DNA from: Myxococcales bacterium
GTDB taxonomy: Bacteria; Myxococcota_A; Bradymonadia; Bradymonadales; GCA-2716585
DNA length: 64,000 bases
Direction of reading: 5' to 3'
Assembly (NCBI GenBank): GCA_002716585.1
Contig: PBBL01000049.1
Coordinates: 1-64,000 of the forward strand
Numbering within the stretch: the first letter of the stretch is position 1; every line of letters begins with the position of its first letter. The translations under genes were made by a program, and so were the position numbers. Below the pieces are notes generated by a model that was not told where the DNA came from, searched no databases, and saw nothing but the letters and a program-made list of their open reading frames with translations. Below, piece after piece: positions 36,774-45,664 of this stretch.

Positions 36774-39626
36774 ATGCGTGTTGGGATGACATGGGTTGCG
36801 TTGCTGTGTGCGGCGCTCGGCTTATGCGCCTGCGGCGCCTCCGACGAGGAGCCCCCCGCAGCGGCGACCGCGGACACAGGCACGACGGCAGCCACGACAC
36901 CCGACGCCGGCGGTGAAGACGCCTGCGCCAGGCCATCCCAAGCCACACCGCCAGACGCCTGCCCGAGCGACGAGTTCAGCGAAGAGGGGATCTGCCTCCC
37001 GCTTCAGCCTGTGTTGGTGCCCCCCGAGGGGTGCCCCAACGGGTTGGTCGAGGAGGGCACCTGCCGCCCCCTCCCACCAACAACCATGGCGTGGAGCTGC
37101 CCAGGCGGCTGGCGTCAGGTCACCCCGATGGCATTCCTGGACGAGGAGCAGCCGGTCGCCGAGGACGTCGCCGACCTCTTCGCGCAGCAGCAGGTCTGCG
37201 CGCCGCCCGAGACCCCCGACGCCTGCCCCCCAGGCACCATGGCCCTGCTCGGCGAGCCCGACTGCGTCGCTGTCGGCTCGGAGTGCCCCTCCGACGCCCC
37301 GTGGCCCGATGAGGCGACCCTCAGGCAGCGCGCGGGCGACGCCTTCGCCACCGGTCAACTCATCTACGTGTCTGCCGACGCCGACGCCGACGGAGACGGC
37401 TCTCGGGAGGCCCCGGCGCAGACCATCGCCGGGGCGCTGGCGCTGGCCGCCGACGGGGACATCGTCGCGATCGGGGTCGGCCAATACGACGAGGAGGTCG
37501 CCCTGACCCAGCCCGTCGCCCTCCTGGGGGCCTGCGCCGGAGACACGACGCTCGCCACCACGACCGCGGATGACGAGGCGGGCACCCTGACCGTCACCGG
37601 CGCCGGGGTCCTGGTGCGTGACCTCACCGTGACCGGGCCAAGGCCCGGCGTCGTGGTTGAATCGAGCGGCGACGCGGTGCTGGAGGGCGTCCAGGTGTAC
37701 GAGGCGGCTCGAAGCGGGGTGTGGCTCCGCGGAGGGCGGGCCGTGTTGCGCCGCGGGGCGATCCGCGAGACCCGCTCCAGCGCCACCATGGAGCTGGGCC
37801 ACGGCCTCAACGTGACCGACGGGGCCACGCTGGAGGCGGACCACCTGCACATCCAGGGCAACCGCCACGTCGCGGTTCGTATCGACGGCGAGGGGACGAC
37901 CGCCCAGCTCACCGACACGGTCATCGCCGACACCCAGCCTCAGGAGAGCGACAACAACGCGGGCCTGGGGATCGCGGTGCAGAGCAGCGCGACGCTCGAA
38001 GGGGCGCGTCTGGTCGTAGCCAACAACCACGCCCACGGCCTTCACCTGACCCTGGGAGGGGTCGCCCGTCTCACCGACGTCCACATCCAGGGGACCCTGG
38101 CGCAAGCCTCCGATGGAACCCTGGGCCATGGGATCCGGGTTCGGGCCGAGTCCTCGGTGGAGGCCGAGCGGGTCGTGCTGACGAGCAACACCCGGAGCGG
38201 CGCGCTGATCACCGGCGCGGGCAGCGACATGCGCCTGACCGACGGCGTGATCGCGGCCACCCAGCCCGGAGCGAGCGACGCAAAGTTCGGCCGCGGCGTC
38301 GGAGTCGAGGACGAGAGCCGCTTTGAAGGCGAGCGGCTGCTCATCACCCACAGCCACACCACCGGGATCTACGTCAGCACCGAGGCTCGGCTCACCGACG
38401 TGGTCGTCACCCACACCCAGCCCGCGGCGAACAACCTCGGCGCTGGCCAGGGGGTGCTGGTCACACACGGCGGCGCGATGTCCGGAGAGCGCTTCCTGCT
38501 CCTCCACAACCACCAGTCCGGGCTCCAGGCGTCCCGAGACGGCTTCGCCTCCGTGACCGACGTCACCGTCCGCGACACCCGCCGCAGGCTGTCGGACAAC
38601 CTGCACGGCCGCGGGCTGGACATCAAGGTCGGGGGGCGGCTGGAGGGGCGCCGCATCCTGCTGGTTGACAACAACAACCTCGGCCTCTACATGAGCGCCG
38701 CCTACCCCGACGAAGAGGACTTCGGCAAGTACGGCCCGACCGAGGCCACCCTGGCCGAGGTGACCATCCTCCAGACCCGGGGCACCATCCCCCCCGAGGA
38801 GGGGTGGTACGGCTACGGCTGGGGGGTCGGCCTCTACAACGAGGCGCAGCTCCTCGCCGAGCGGTTCGTGCTCGCCCGCAACGAGGAGGGCGGCTTCGGG
38901 GTGACCGGCGAAGGCACCCGAGCGGTCATCACAGACCTCCTGATCCGCGACACCCAGCCCCTCCCCTTCGACAACAGCCGCGGCGCCGGGCTCGGCTCCT
39001 TCACCATGGGGGCCATCGAGGGCGCGCGGATCAGGCTGGAGAACCACTACGGCGCGAGCCTGCTCGGGTTCCGCGAGGCCAACAGCACCCTCACCGACCT
39101 GACGATCCTCAACACCCGCCCCCAGCAGTCCGACCTGGACTTCGGCCGCGGCGTGAGCATCGAGTCAGGCTCCGCCCTCACAGCCACCCGCGTCCTGATC
39201 GAGGACAGCCACGACGCGTCGATCGTCTCCACCCAGCGGGGCACCCGGGTTGAGCTGACCGACCTGATCATCCGCAACACCGCCCCGCGCAGCTTCGACA
39301 TGAACAGCGGCGTGGGGGTCTCGGTGTCGCGGACGGCGAGCGCGACCCTCAACCGCTTCAGCATCGACGGCAGCGCCCTGGTCGGCCTCCAGGTCGTCGG
39401 CAACTCCACGCTTGAAGCCAGGGCCGGGCAGATCGCCGACAACTTCATCGGCCTCAACATCCAGAGCGAAGGGTTCGACCTCGACCAGTCGCTCACCTGC
39501 GTCAACATCACGGACAACTGCTGCGGCGACGACTGCGCGTCTCAGGTGTGCAACATCGAGTCCACCGACATGGTCGTCCCCAAGACCTTTGATGTCCTGA
39601 CCGAGGTCGAAGGCGCCAGCAAGTGA
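36774..39626 (+). CDS. Right-handed beta-helix lipoprotein
   Basis: A 950-residue lipoprotein starting MRVGMTWVALLCAALGLCAC with GGGGAGAG upstream. The N-terminal 200 residues hold several short Cys motifs (CPSDEFSEEGICLP, GCPNGLVEEGTCRP). Then a DUF1565-like entry (YVSADADADGDGSREAPAQT) leads into parallel beta-helix coils of about 45 residues with recurring LTDVxI, TQPxxSDxxxGxG and GAxLxGxR patterns. It ends with a Cys-rich cap (CVNITDNCCGDDCASQVC). Such helices bind or cut polysaccharides or act as adhesins; no catalytic residues of a lyase are evident. Likely surface anchored. Confidence 0.82.
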   Translation: MRVGMTWVALLCAALGLCACGASDEEPPAAATADTGTTAATTPDAGGEDACARPSQATPPDACPSDEFSEEGICLPLQPVLVPPEGCPNGLVEEGTCRPLPPTTMAWSCPGGWRQVTPMAFLDEEQPVAEDVADLFAQQQVCAPPETPDACPPGTMALLGEPDCVAVGSECPSDAPWPDEATLRQRAGDAFATGQLIYVSADADADGDGSREAPAQTIAGALALAADGDIVAIGVGQYDEEVALTQPVALLGACAGDTTLATTTADDEAGTLTVTGAGVLVRDLTVTGPRPGVVVESSGDAVLEGVQVYEAARSGVWLRGGRAVLRRGAIRETRSSATMELGHGLNVTDGATLEADHLHIQGNRHVAVRIDGEGTTAQLTDTVIADTQPQESDNNAGLGIAVQSSATLEGARLVVANNHAHGLHLTLGGVARLTDVHIQGTLAQASDGTLGHGIRVRAESSVEAERVVLTSNTRSGALITGAGSDMRLTDGVIAATQPGASDAKFGRGVGVEDESRFEGERLLITHSHTTGIYVSTEARLTDVVVTHTQPAANNLGAGQGVLVTHGGAMSGERFLLLHNHQSGLQASRDGFASVTDVTVRDTRRRLSDNLHGRGLDIKVGGRLEGRRILLVDNNNLGLYMSAAYPDEEDFGKYGPTEATLAEVTILQTRGTIPPEEGWYGYGWGVGLYNEAQLLAERFVLARNEEGGFGVTGEGTRAVITDLLIRDTQPLPFDNSRGAGLGSFTMGAIEGARIRLENHYGASLLGFREANSTLTDLTILNTRPQQSDLDFGRGVSIESGSALTATRVLIEDSHDASIVSTQRGTRVELTDLIIRNTAPRSFDMNSGVGVSVSRTASATLNRFSIDGSALVGLQVVGNSTLEARAGQIADNFIGLNIQSEGFDLDQSLTCVNITDNCCGDDCASQVCNIESTDMVVPKTFDVLTEVEGASK

Positions 39627-39846
39627 CCTCACCCTGAAGCAGAAAAATCGATGCCCACCCCAACCCTGGCGGCTGCTTCGGGACGCGGCCAGGGTGCTGA
39701 GCGACATGGCCAACTGCGGCAACGCTCACGCACGGCGTGTGACCCCGCAGCGCACCTGGCGCCAGCCACAGCGCGCCAGCGCCGACGACAACCCCCGCCA
39801 TCACCGACGCCCCCGCGATGAGCGCGGTACGACCGATGGGTTTCAT
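39508..39846 (-). CDS. Possible small membrane protein
   Basis: A 112-residue frame starting MKPIGRTALIAGASVMAGVV, with AAGGA ahead of the start and one clear hydrophobic segment. The second half becomes Arg/Cys-rich and runs antisense into the last 119 bases of the beta-helix gene, so the true protein may be shorter or absent. No family recognised. Confidence 0.3.
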   Translation of the reverse strand: MKPIGRTALIAGASVMAGVVVGAGALWLAPGALRGHTPCVSVAAVGHVAQHPGRVPKQPPGLGWASIFLLQGEVTCWRLRPRSGHQRSWGRPCRWTRCCTPETRSRRRSSCP

Positions 39847-40055
39847 GCATGAATCCTTGAGCTGTGTGCACGCGCCTTCCTGAGCCCCTCGAACAGCGCG
39901 CAAACACACGTCACTCCCCAAACCACAGCCCCCACCCAGGGCACCCACCCAGAAAAACACCCCCATCACGCAACATCCCACCCCAGCGGGCGATAACCCC
40001 CCATGAGCGAGCGCTCAACCCGAGCGCCCCACCACCCCACACCGGGAGCAGCGCC
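39847..40055. other. comM upstream region
   Basis: C-rich leader of about 200 bases containing the 43-bp element and, just before comM, the weak ribosome site GGGAGC. A candidate small gene diverges at its left end. No other feature is seen. Confidence 0.4.
39968..40010 (+). promoter_or_regulatory. 43-bp leader element, copy B (upstream of comM)
   Basis: Matches 5691-5733 at 40 of 43 positions, with differences only in the central C-rich block. It ends 45 bases before the comM start, against 25 before the AAA+ start. The internal ATG is out of frame with comM, which argues that the element acts as DNA or as untranslated leader. Confidence 0.7.
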
Positions 40056-41615
40056 ATGAACGTCATCCGTGTCACCTCCGCCGCCGTCCTCGGCGTCGAC
40101 GCCTCCCTCATCCAGGTCGAGGTCGACCTCGCCTACGGCATCCAGGCCTTCCACACGGTCGGCCTGCCCGACGGCGCCGTCCGCGAAGCCCGCGTCCGCG
40201 TCCAGAGCGCCATCAAGAACAGCGACCTCGAATGGCCCGTCCGCCGAGTCACCGTCAACCTCGCCCCAGCCGACCTCCGCAAAGAAGGCACCGGCTTTGA
40301 TCTGCCCATCGCCCTCGCCCTCCTCGCCTCATCCGGGCAGTGCGCCGCGTCCGGCGAAGGGTGGTCCATCGAGCAGTTCATGGTCGTGGGCGAGCTGTCC
40401 CTCGACGGGCAGGTTCGGCCCGTGCGCGGCGTCCTCCCCATGGCGATCGCCGCCCACGAGGCGGGCCTCCAGGGGCTCATCCTCCCCCACGGCAACGCCC
40501 GCGAGGCCTCCGTCGTCGAAGGGCTCGCCGTGCTCCCCGTCACCCACCTCAGAGAGGTCGTGGAGTTCTTCCGCGGCGAGCGCGACCTGCCCGAAGCCCC
40601 CCCCTCCGACGTCTGGAGCGACCTCGACGAGCCGACCTACCCCTTCGACTTCGCCGAGGTCCGCGGCCAGGAGCAGGCCCGGCGCGCCATCGAGGTCGCC
40701 ATGGCGGGCGGACACTCCGCCCTGATGATCGGCGCCCCAGGCTCCGGCAAGACGATGATCGCCCGGCGCGCCCCGACGATCGCGCCCCGGATGACGTTCC
40801 GCGAGGCGCTGGAGACGACCAAGATCTACTCGGTGATGGGGCTGCTCGCGGACGACGTCGGCCTGATCACGCAGCGCCCCTTCCGAGCGCCGCACCACAC
40901 CATCTCATCGGTGGGCCTCGTCGGGGGCGGCAACGGGGTGCCGAGGCCCGGCGAGGTGAGCCTGGCGCACAACGGGGTGCTGTTCCTGGATGAGCTGCCC
41001 GAGTTTCAGCGGCGGACCCTGGAGGTGCTGCGTCAACCACTCGAGGATCAGGAGGTCACTGTCAGCCGCTCCCTGGTGAGCCTGACCTACCCGGCGTCGG
41101 TCGTCCTCATCGGGGCGATGAACCCCTGTCCTTGTGGGTATCAAAATAGTGGATCTGAAACGCGACAATGCCGGTGTACCCCCTGGCAGATCGAACGCTA
41201 TCAGGCCCGCCTTTCTGGCCCTCTGTTGGATCGCATCGACATCCACATTGAGGTTCCCGCCGTGCGCTACAGCGATCTACGGGATGCGGGTGCTGGTGAA
41301 TCAAGCGCCACGATCCGTAAACGGGTGCAGGCTGCGAGGACGATCCAGCGGGAGCGGTTCGAGGGGCTGGACCTCCATTGCAACGCCCAAATGCGTCCGA
41401 GGGAGTTGGAACTGTTTTGCGCGATTGACGATGCGGGGCACAAACTCCTAGAGCGTGTGGTGGACAGGTTGGGGATGAGCGCGAGGACGTTCAGCAGGAT
41501 CTTAAAGGTGGCTCGCACAATCGCTGACCTCGATGGTGAGGAGGACATCCAGACACCCCACCTCGCAGAGGCAATTCAGTACCGCCTGCTTGATCGCCAG
41601 CAGAGTCCTTACTGA
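40056..41615 (+). CDS. comM: YifB/ComM-family magnesium-chelatase-like AAA+ ATPase
   Basis: A 519-residue protein with the three family parts. The N-terminal ChlI-like domain has LVEVDLAYGIQAFHTVGLPD-type sequence (here IQVEVDLAYGIQAFHTVGLP). The AAA+ core has Walker A GAPGSGKT near residue 228, Walker B NGVLFLDELPEF and the zinc-like NPCPCGYQ. The Mg_chelatase C-terminal domain has IQRERF and GMSARTFSRILKVARTIADL. ComM is a branch-migration helicase in natural transformation. Length is normal. G+C falls noticeably in the last third, entering the IS-rich patch. The ATG at 40056 matches the family start. Confidence 0.93.
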   Translation: MNVIRVTSAAVLGVDASLIQVEVDLAYGIQAFHTVGLPDGAVREARVRVQSAIKNSDLEWPVRRVTVNLAPADLRKEGTGFDLPIALALLASSGQCAASGEGWSIEQFMVVGELSLDGQVRPVRGVLPMAIAAHEAGLQGLILPHGNAREASVVEGLAVLPVTHLREVVEFFRGERDLPEAPPSDVWSDLDEPTYPFDFAEVRGQEQARRAIEVAMAGGHSALMIGAPGSGKTMIARRAPTIAPRMTFREALETTKIYSVMGLLADDVGLITQRPFRAPHHTISSVGLVGGGNGVPRPGEVSLAHNGVLFLDELPEFQRRTLEVLRQPLEDQEVTVSRSLVSLTYPASVVLIGAMNPCPCGYQNSGSETRQCRCTPWQIERYQARLSGPLLDRIDIHIEVPAVRYSDLRDAGAGESSATIRKRVQAARTIQRERFEGLDLHCNAQMRPRELELFCAIDDAGHKLLERVVDRLGMSARTFSRILKVARTIADLDGEEDIQTPHLAEAIQYRLLDRQQSPY

Positions 41616-41716
41616 CCCTCAACCTAGCCAGAAGGTGCGCCGCCCAAGAAAGCATTTGCCTCGCCAAACACTGTGCATACGTTCCTGCCCTGACTGTACA
41701 ACAGGAGGTCAGGTCG

Positions 41717-42269
41717 ATGGAATCAGACGCCCAAACAATCCAGAACGCAATCGAGCAATGGCTGAAGAAAGCGTTTGCCGATGATGACCTACTCGCAGGA
41801 AAAGCGGCAGGGTTTGGCATTGTCTCCCAACAAGAGGCGATAGAGTCTGGAAGACAATACATCAGGTGCTCCAACGAGCAGCACCAATGGAAAGCCGCCG
41901 TTTCAAAGTTCGACATCGGTTTGGCGAAAGATCCTGCGCATTGGTTTCGTTGGCAATTGAGCCGTTGGGGAGTACAACCAGCGACGGAACTCGCTTGTCG
42001 TATCGTCAACCACCTGATTTCTCACGGTAACATTCAACATCGAGAAGTAAACGACCCTGCGGATATTGTAGCGTCAGCGCCCTTCTTGAAAGGGGGATTT
42101 ACGCTCCTACCGATGGACTTCCAAGAAGAGTTCGCCCCTCAGTACGTCCGCAACCGACTAGCGAAGGTGCGCAAAGGCAGAACGTGTGGTCTCCCGGCAA
42201 ATCGGCTGTTGATCGTGAAACAACATCTGATCAGGTACTCTTGGTGGCCACCCGTGGTCAGTGTGGAAT
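41717..42269 (+). pseudogene. Hypothetical gene cut by the IS4-family element
   Basis: Begins with a good AGGAGG site and ATG at 41717. About 184 residues (MESDAQTIQNAIEQWLKKAF onward) run until the left inverted repeat of the IS; the frame then continues into the element and stops at 42409. It is Trp-rich (AHWFRWQLSRWGVQP, RYSWWPP), lower in G+C than the comM gene before it, and I do not recognise it. No clear continuation is seen on the far side of the IS. Confidence 0.6.
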
Positions 42270-43680
42270 CCATCGGTGAACACTTTAGCAAAGAGCGAGT
42301 GAATCCAAGGGGGTACGCCGGTGTCGATTGGGATCGGGAGCGGTGCGTAAGAGAAAGTCCATCAGCGGATCAGCACTGGCCGCACGGCGGCGCTGGACGA
42401 GGGCATTGAGCAGTTGAGAAGCGATATCACACAGCCTCTTGTCCCAGCGGTTCTCTGGGATGTGTCGCTCCAGTACTCCACGCTGCTTGCGTACCCGCCG
42501 CAGCATGATCCGGCTGATGAGCAGTTTGGCGATACTCGCCCACACCAGACACTCCACCACACAAGCCCGCTTGCCCGGCACCTTCACCAGGCCCCCGCTG
42601 CTGCTCTTGAGAGCCTTGAACAGCAGCTCCACTTCCCAGCGAAGACCGTACAGCGCCGCCACCATCAGCCCGTCTTGTATCTGTGGGTCCAGATTGCACA
42701 GATAGCGGTGGTACTGACCGGTTTCTTCGTTGTACACCATCACCAACCGCAGCCTCATTGTCTTGGTTCGCTGTTTCTCTTTGTATTTTCGGGTCTTGTG
42801 GGTCACTTCCACCTCCGCATCCAACACCTTGCGACGCAGCCTCGGCAGCACTTCAGCCAGTCTCTTGCCTTCGACCTCCATCGCTTGGCCTCGGGTTTTG
42901 CCATGGACCTTGAGTATGACTGGGTTGAAGTCGCTCTTGGCCCGAGTGACGAAGAGCGCGCCCTTGGCCTGCAAACGGGCGAAGAAGTTGAAGTTGTAGT
43001 ACCCCAGATCAAACAGCAGCAGATGGCCTTTGACCCACGCTCCCAGACGACGCCAAGGCTTGCTGTCATGCAGGGTGCCTGCACTCAGTTGGAACTTGTG
43101 AGGCATAGCGTGGGTGACGTTGTGGACGGCGTGCAGCTTGATGGCAGCCTGACCTGCAGTACAAGACGGCCACAACGAACGGAGGCTGTCATGAACGCGG
43201 ATGATGGTGGCGTCGATAGCGGTGAGGTTGGAGAAGTAGTCGAGCCACTTGGAATCAAAGCGGGGCAGGCTCTCGCGAGCAGTCTGCAACAGATGGGTAA
43301 CGGATGTGGCCATGAGAGTGGCCATCTGAGGGGTGAAGCGCTTGTTGAAGGAGCTTTGAGCGAGGTCGAGGCCAGTGTGCAGGTTGAAGGTAGAGCACAG
43401 GGCGGTGAGGGTGGTGTCTTTGCCGGTGCCGAAGGCTACGATGAGAGTCCAGACGAAGTCGGTGATGTGCACCAGGCGTTGTCTTTTGACCACACCCAAC
43501 TGGTGAGCCTGCTCTTGAAGCCACATTACGGTCAAAAGGCTGGCCATCTGCTCGGTCAACAGCGTATCTTGTGTCTCACCCATGGATTGCGTGCTCCTCA
43601 ACTCAGGTTGCTGGTTTTCGAACAACCTCGATGAATACGCAATCCGTGTCTCTATTCAACCCTTAAGTGTTCACCGATGG
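42270..43680 (-). mobile_element. IS4-family insertion sequence, complete
   Basis: About 1.41 kb bounded by perfect 16-bp inverted repeats: CCATCGGTGAACACTT at 42270-42285 and AAGTGTTCACCGATGG at 43665-43680. It carries one transposase gene. I see no exact flanking target duplication (left flank cagtgtggaat, right flank gcagtatagc), so flanks may have been rearranged after insertion. Confidence 0.88.
42285..43583 (-). CDS. IS4-family transposase
   Basis: About 432 residues from the ATG at 43583 (MGETQDTLLTEQM), which has GAGGAG upstream; the frame can be extended to a TTG at 43625. The DDE triad is visible: first Asp in LTAIDATIIRVHDS, second in LLLFDLGYYNF, and Glu in YGLRWEVELLFKALK, the YREK-like signature of IS4. 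It looks intact, with the stop reaching the left inverted repeat. Its G+C is lower than the chromosome around it. Confidence 0.92.
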   Translation of the reverse strand: MGETQDTLLTEQMASLLTVMWLQEQAHQLGVVKRQRLVHITDFVWTLIVAFGTGKDTTLTALCSTFNLHTGLDLAQSSFNKRFTPQMATLMATSVTHLLQTARESLPRFDSKWLDYFSNLTAIDATIIRVHDSLRSLWPSCTAGQAAIKLHAVHNVTHAMPHKFQLSAGTLHDSKPWRRLGAWVKGHLLLFDLGYYNFNFFARLQAKGALFVTRAKSDFNPVILKVHGKTRGQAMEVEGKRLAEVLPRLRRKVLDAEVEVTHKTRKYKEKQRTKTMRLRLVMVYNEETGQYHRYLCNLDPQIQDGLMVAALYGLRWEVELLFKALKSSSGGLVKVPGKRACVVECLVWASIAKLLISRIMLRRVRKQRGVLERHIPENRWDKRLCDIASQLLNALVQRRRAASADPLMDFLLRTAPDPNRHRRTPLDSLALC

Positions 43681-43685
43681 GCAGT

Positions 43686-43814
43686 ATAGCAACCCTGCGC
43701 AAGACCATGCTCCTGTCTTCTGCCGAGCATCGCACCGACCACAAGCTCAGCTATCGCTTCGGTCGCTACGCCGGTGAGTCCGTCAGGAACGCCGTTCGTG
43801 AGGTCGGCGCGTGA
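43686..43814 (+). pseudogene. Orphan C-terminal coding remnant beside the IS4 element
   Basis: A 42-codon open stretch (ATLRKTMLLSSAEHRTDHKL, then YRFGRYAGESVRNAVREVGA, stop at 43814) directly abuts the right inverted repeat. It looks like a gene end with ordinary residue composition and no start of its own apart from an ATG in the IS end. Not recognised. Confidence 0.35.
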
Positions 43815-43967
43815 CTGCAACTTTCATCCAACAGTGTCGTTTGTGTGCCGAATTTAAAGTTGTTCTGGCCCGGAACCCCAGCGCTCCGAGGATGAAGAGG
43901 ATGTCACGGAACTTGGTGTCGGAGATGCGGCGCAAGATTTCGGTGATTTTAAAGCCACTCTATTCCA

Positions 43968-44802
43968 TCAGTCCGTACTTGTATTCGATCTGTTGAGTTG
44001 AATTAAACGTTGTTCGGCCCGCGCGAGAACTCTTCTTGTGTATTGGGCAAAACCACTGGGGTTGTTGATGCGAATTCGAGGAGGGTGGGCTTCCAAATCC
44101 GATATAATTTCACGGAGTTCATTGATGTGCTGTTCGAGCACGCTAACGTTCCAGTCGTCTCGTGGCAGGGCTGACTCGATGGATCCCACGTACTGGTTGA
44201 GTGACTGGTGGTCGAGTTGTCGTCTTCGATCCATGCCGGGGGTATCAATGACACGAGGTCCACGATCGCGACGTTCCAGACGAAGCCGTTGCATCTCATC
44301 ATTGTAACCCGCCTGCGCGGCGAACCACATTTCCGAGGTCATTGTGCCACTTCCGGGTATGCCCGGAATATCTTGGAATCGATTCCAGGACCTGATCATC
44401 TGTCGATAACCTTCGTTGGTGTAACCCTGATGCGCCATCGCCATGGATGTGAAGTAGTAGTTCACTTCCCAACCTCGCATCACTCGACCACGAAAGTTGA
44501 ACTGGTCCCAGTTTCGAGTTTTGTAGAAATCGCTATCAAGAGAACTCATGCTTGCAATGTTTATTGCCAATGGTATTTGTGGTCGAAGTCTTCTAACTTC
44601 TGACTCCACGAGTGCTTCTGTGTCAGACTGTGACATGATCTCATCTCGTAGTTTGAGTTCAATGACTTCTGCGATCCAATCATCGCCAGATTCTTGTGCT
44701 TCACTTAAGAGATCGGATGTTATATCTGCATCTCTACCCAAAGAGTTGTCTTCGATATTTCTTACGAAGTTTGAATTCAGAAGCCGTTCGGAAACCTGTC
44801 TA
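43968..44802 (-). pseudogene. C-terminal fragment of the IS5-split DUF4157-type gene
   Basis: An open stretch of about 278 codons downstream of the IS5-family element, on the same strand as the DUF4157 gene and ending at 43968. It is helical and Arg/Glu/Gln-rich (QVSERLLNSNFVRN, LEQHINELREIISDLE, RRVLARAEQRLIQLN) and G+C-poor for this genome. If the IS runs 44802-45664, its phase joins the DUF4157 frame exactly, predicting an original protein of about 550 residues. The reading back into the IS (from 44855) is artificial. No domain recognised. Confidence 0.65.
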
Positions 44803-45621
44803 GCCCGTGTTTGACGGGCTTGATAGCTTGCGTAGGTTGCGTCTGATGGCGGCAATCTGGACGAAAGCTAGTGAACTTTCTATAGTCCGCTCGTAGTCCT
44901 TGGACAATCTTCTACTGTTGTTGTTCCATCCGTTGGTGCGTTCAACTATCCATCTTTTAGGGATGACTTGAAAGCCTTTAACACCGATTGGACGCTTTGA
45001 AATCTCAAGTTTGATGGGCTGAGAGCGGTCACTGAAGCGTGCGGTGAATTTCTGGGGGTATCTGGCGATGCCGTAGGCCCCATCGCCAAGGACGGTTTGG
45101 AGGCGGGGAAGGTCGGCCTCGACCTGCTCGGTGAGAGGGATGAGCTGACTGCCATCGGACACATTGGCGGCGGTTATGATGGCGGCGAAGACAAGGCCCA
45201 GAACATCGACAAACAGGTGGCGCTTGCGGCCTTTGACCTTCTTGTTGCCGTCAAAGCCGACCTCCTCACCACCATGAGCTGTTTTGACGGATTGGCTATC
45301 GACGATGAGCAGGCTGGGTGATTCTTCGCGACCGTGTGCCTGACGGACTTGGCGGTTGGTATGTTCGAGGACGAGCTTGAGTGTGTCGTCAACCTTCCAC
45401 TTGTCGTACCAGTAGCGAACGGTCCCGCCTGGAGGGAGGTCATGGGGCAGCATGTCCCACTGGCAGCCCGTGTGCTCCATGTAGAACAGTGCGTTGAGTA
45501 CCTCACGGAGGTCCGTCGTTCGGGGGCGCCCGTTCGTTTGCTCCTTCTCGACGAAGGGCCGAACTCGTTCCCATTCTCCGTTCGATAAATCCGTCTTGTA
45601 TCGTTTCCGTTTGTCAGCCAT
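44800..45621 (-). CDS. IS5-family transposase
   Basis: A 273-residue transposase with an N-terminal DUF4096-type region (LREVLNALFYMEHTGCQWDM, LPPGGTVRYWYDKW) and a DDE_Tnp_1 core. The triad is in LIVDSQSVKT, LGDGAYGIARY and RWIVERTNGW. The ATG at 45621 has GAAGGGGG just upstream; a TTG two codons earlier is possible. It appears intact and is transcribed in the same direction as the interrupted gene. Confidence 0.9.
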   Translation of the reverse strand: MADKRKRYKTDLSNGEWERVRPFVEKEQTNGRPRTTDLREVLNALFYMEHTGCQWDMLPHDLPPGGTVRYWYDKWKVDDTLKLVLEHTNRQVRQAHGREESPSLLIVDSQSVKTAHGGEEVGFDGNKKVKGRKRHLFVDVLGLVFAAIITAANVSDGSQLIPLTEQVEADLPRLQTVLGDGAYGIARYPQKFTARFSDRSQPIKLEISKRPIGVKGFQVIPKRWIVERTNGWNNNSRRLSKDYERTIESSLAFVQIAAIRRNLRKLSSPSNTG

Positions 45622-45664
45622 CTTCAACCCCCTTCAGACTGAATGACTGTCATCATACAAGAGC
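44803..45664 (-). mobile_element. IS5-family insertion sequence inside the DUF4157 gene
   Basis: About 0.86 kb with imperfect ends: GCCCGTGTTTGACG on the left and, read inward from the right, GCTCTTGTATGATG (10 of 14 match). The transposase stop codon overlaps the left end, as is common in the IS427/IS1031 groups. No target duplication is evident on both sides, so the exact borders are uncertain by a few bases. Confidence 0.75.

Noticed and set aside
42260..43690. Target-site duplication flanking the IS4-family element
   Set aside because: Left flank cagtgtgga and right flank cagtatagc are similar but not identical, so no duplication is claimed.
43785..43960. Minus-strand open stretch reading GFKITEILRRISDTKFRDIL downstream of the split DUF4157 gene
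   Set aside because: It reads like real protein but has no start codon before its best part and is preceded by a stop; too short and unsupported to call, though it may be another gene remnant.
43811..43996. 61-codon plus-strand frame between the IS elements
   Set aside because: No ribosome site and no coherent composition; opposite the better minus-strand stretch.
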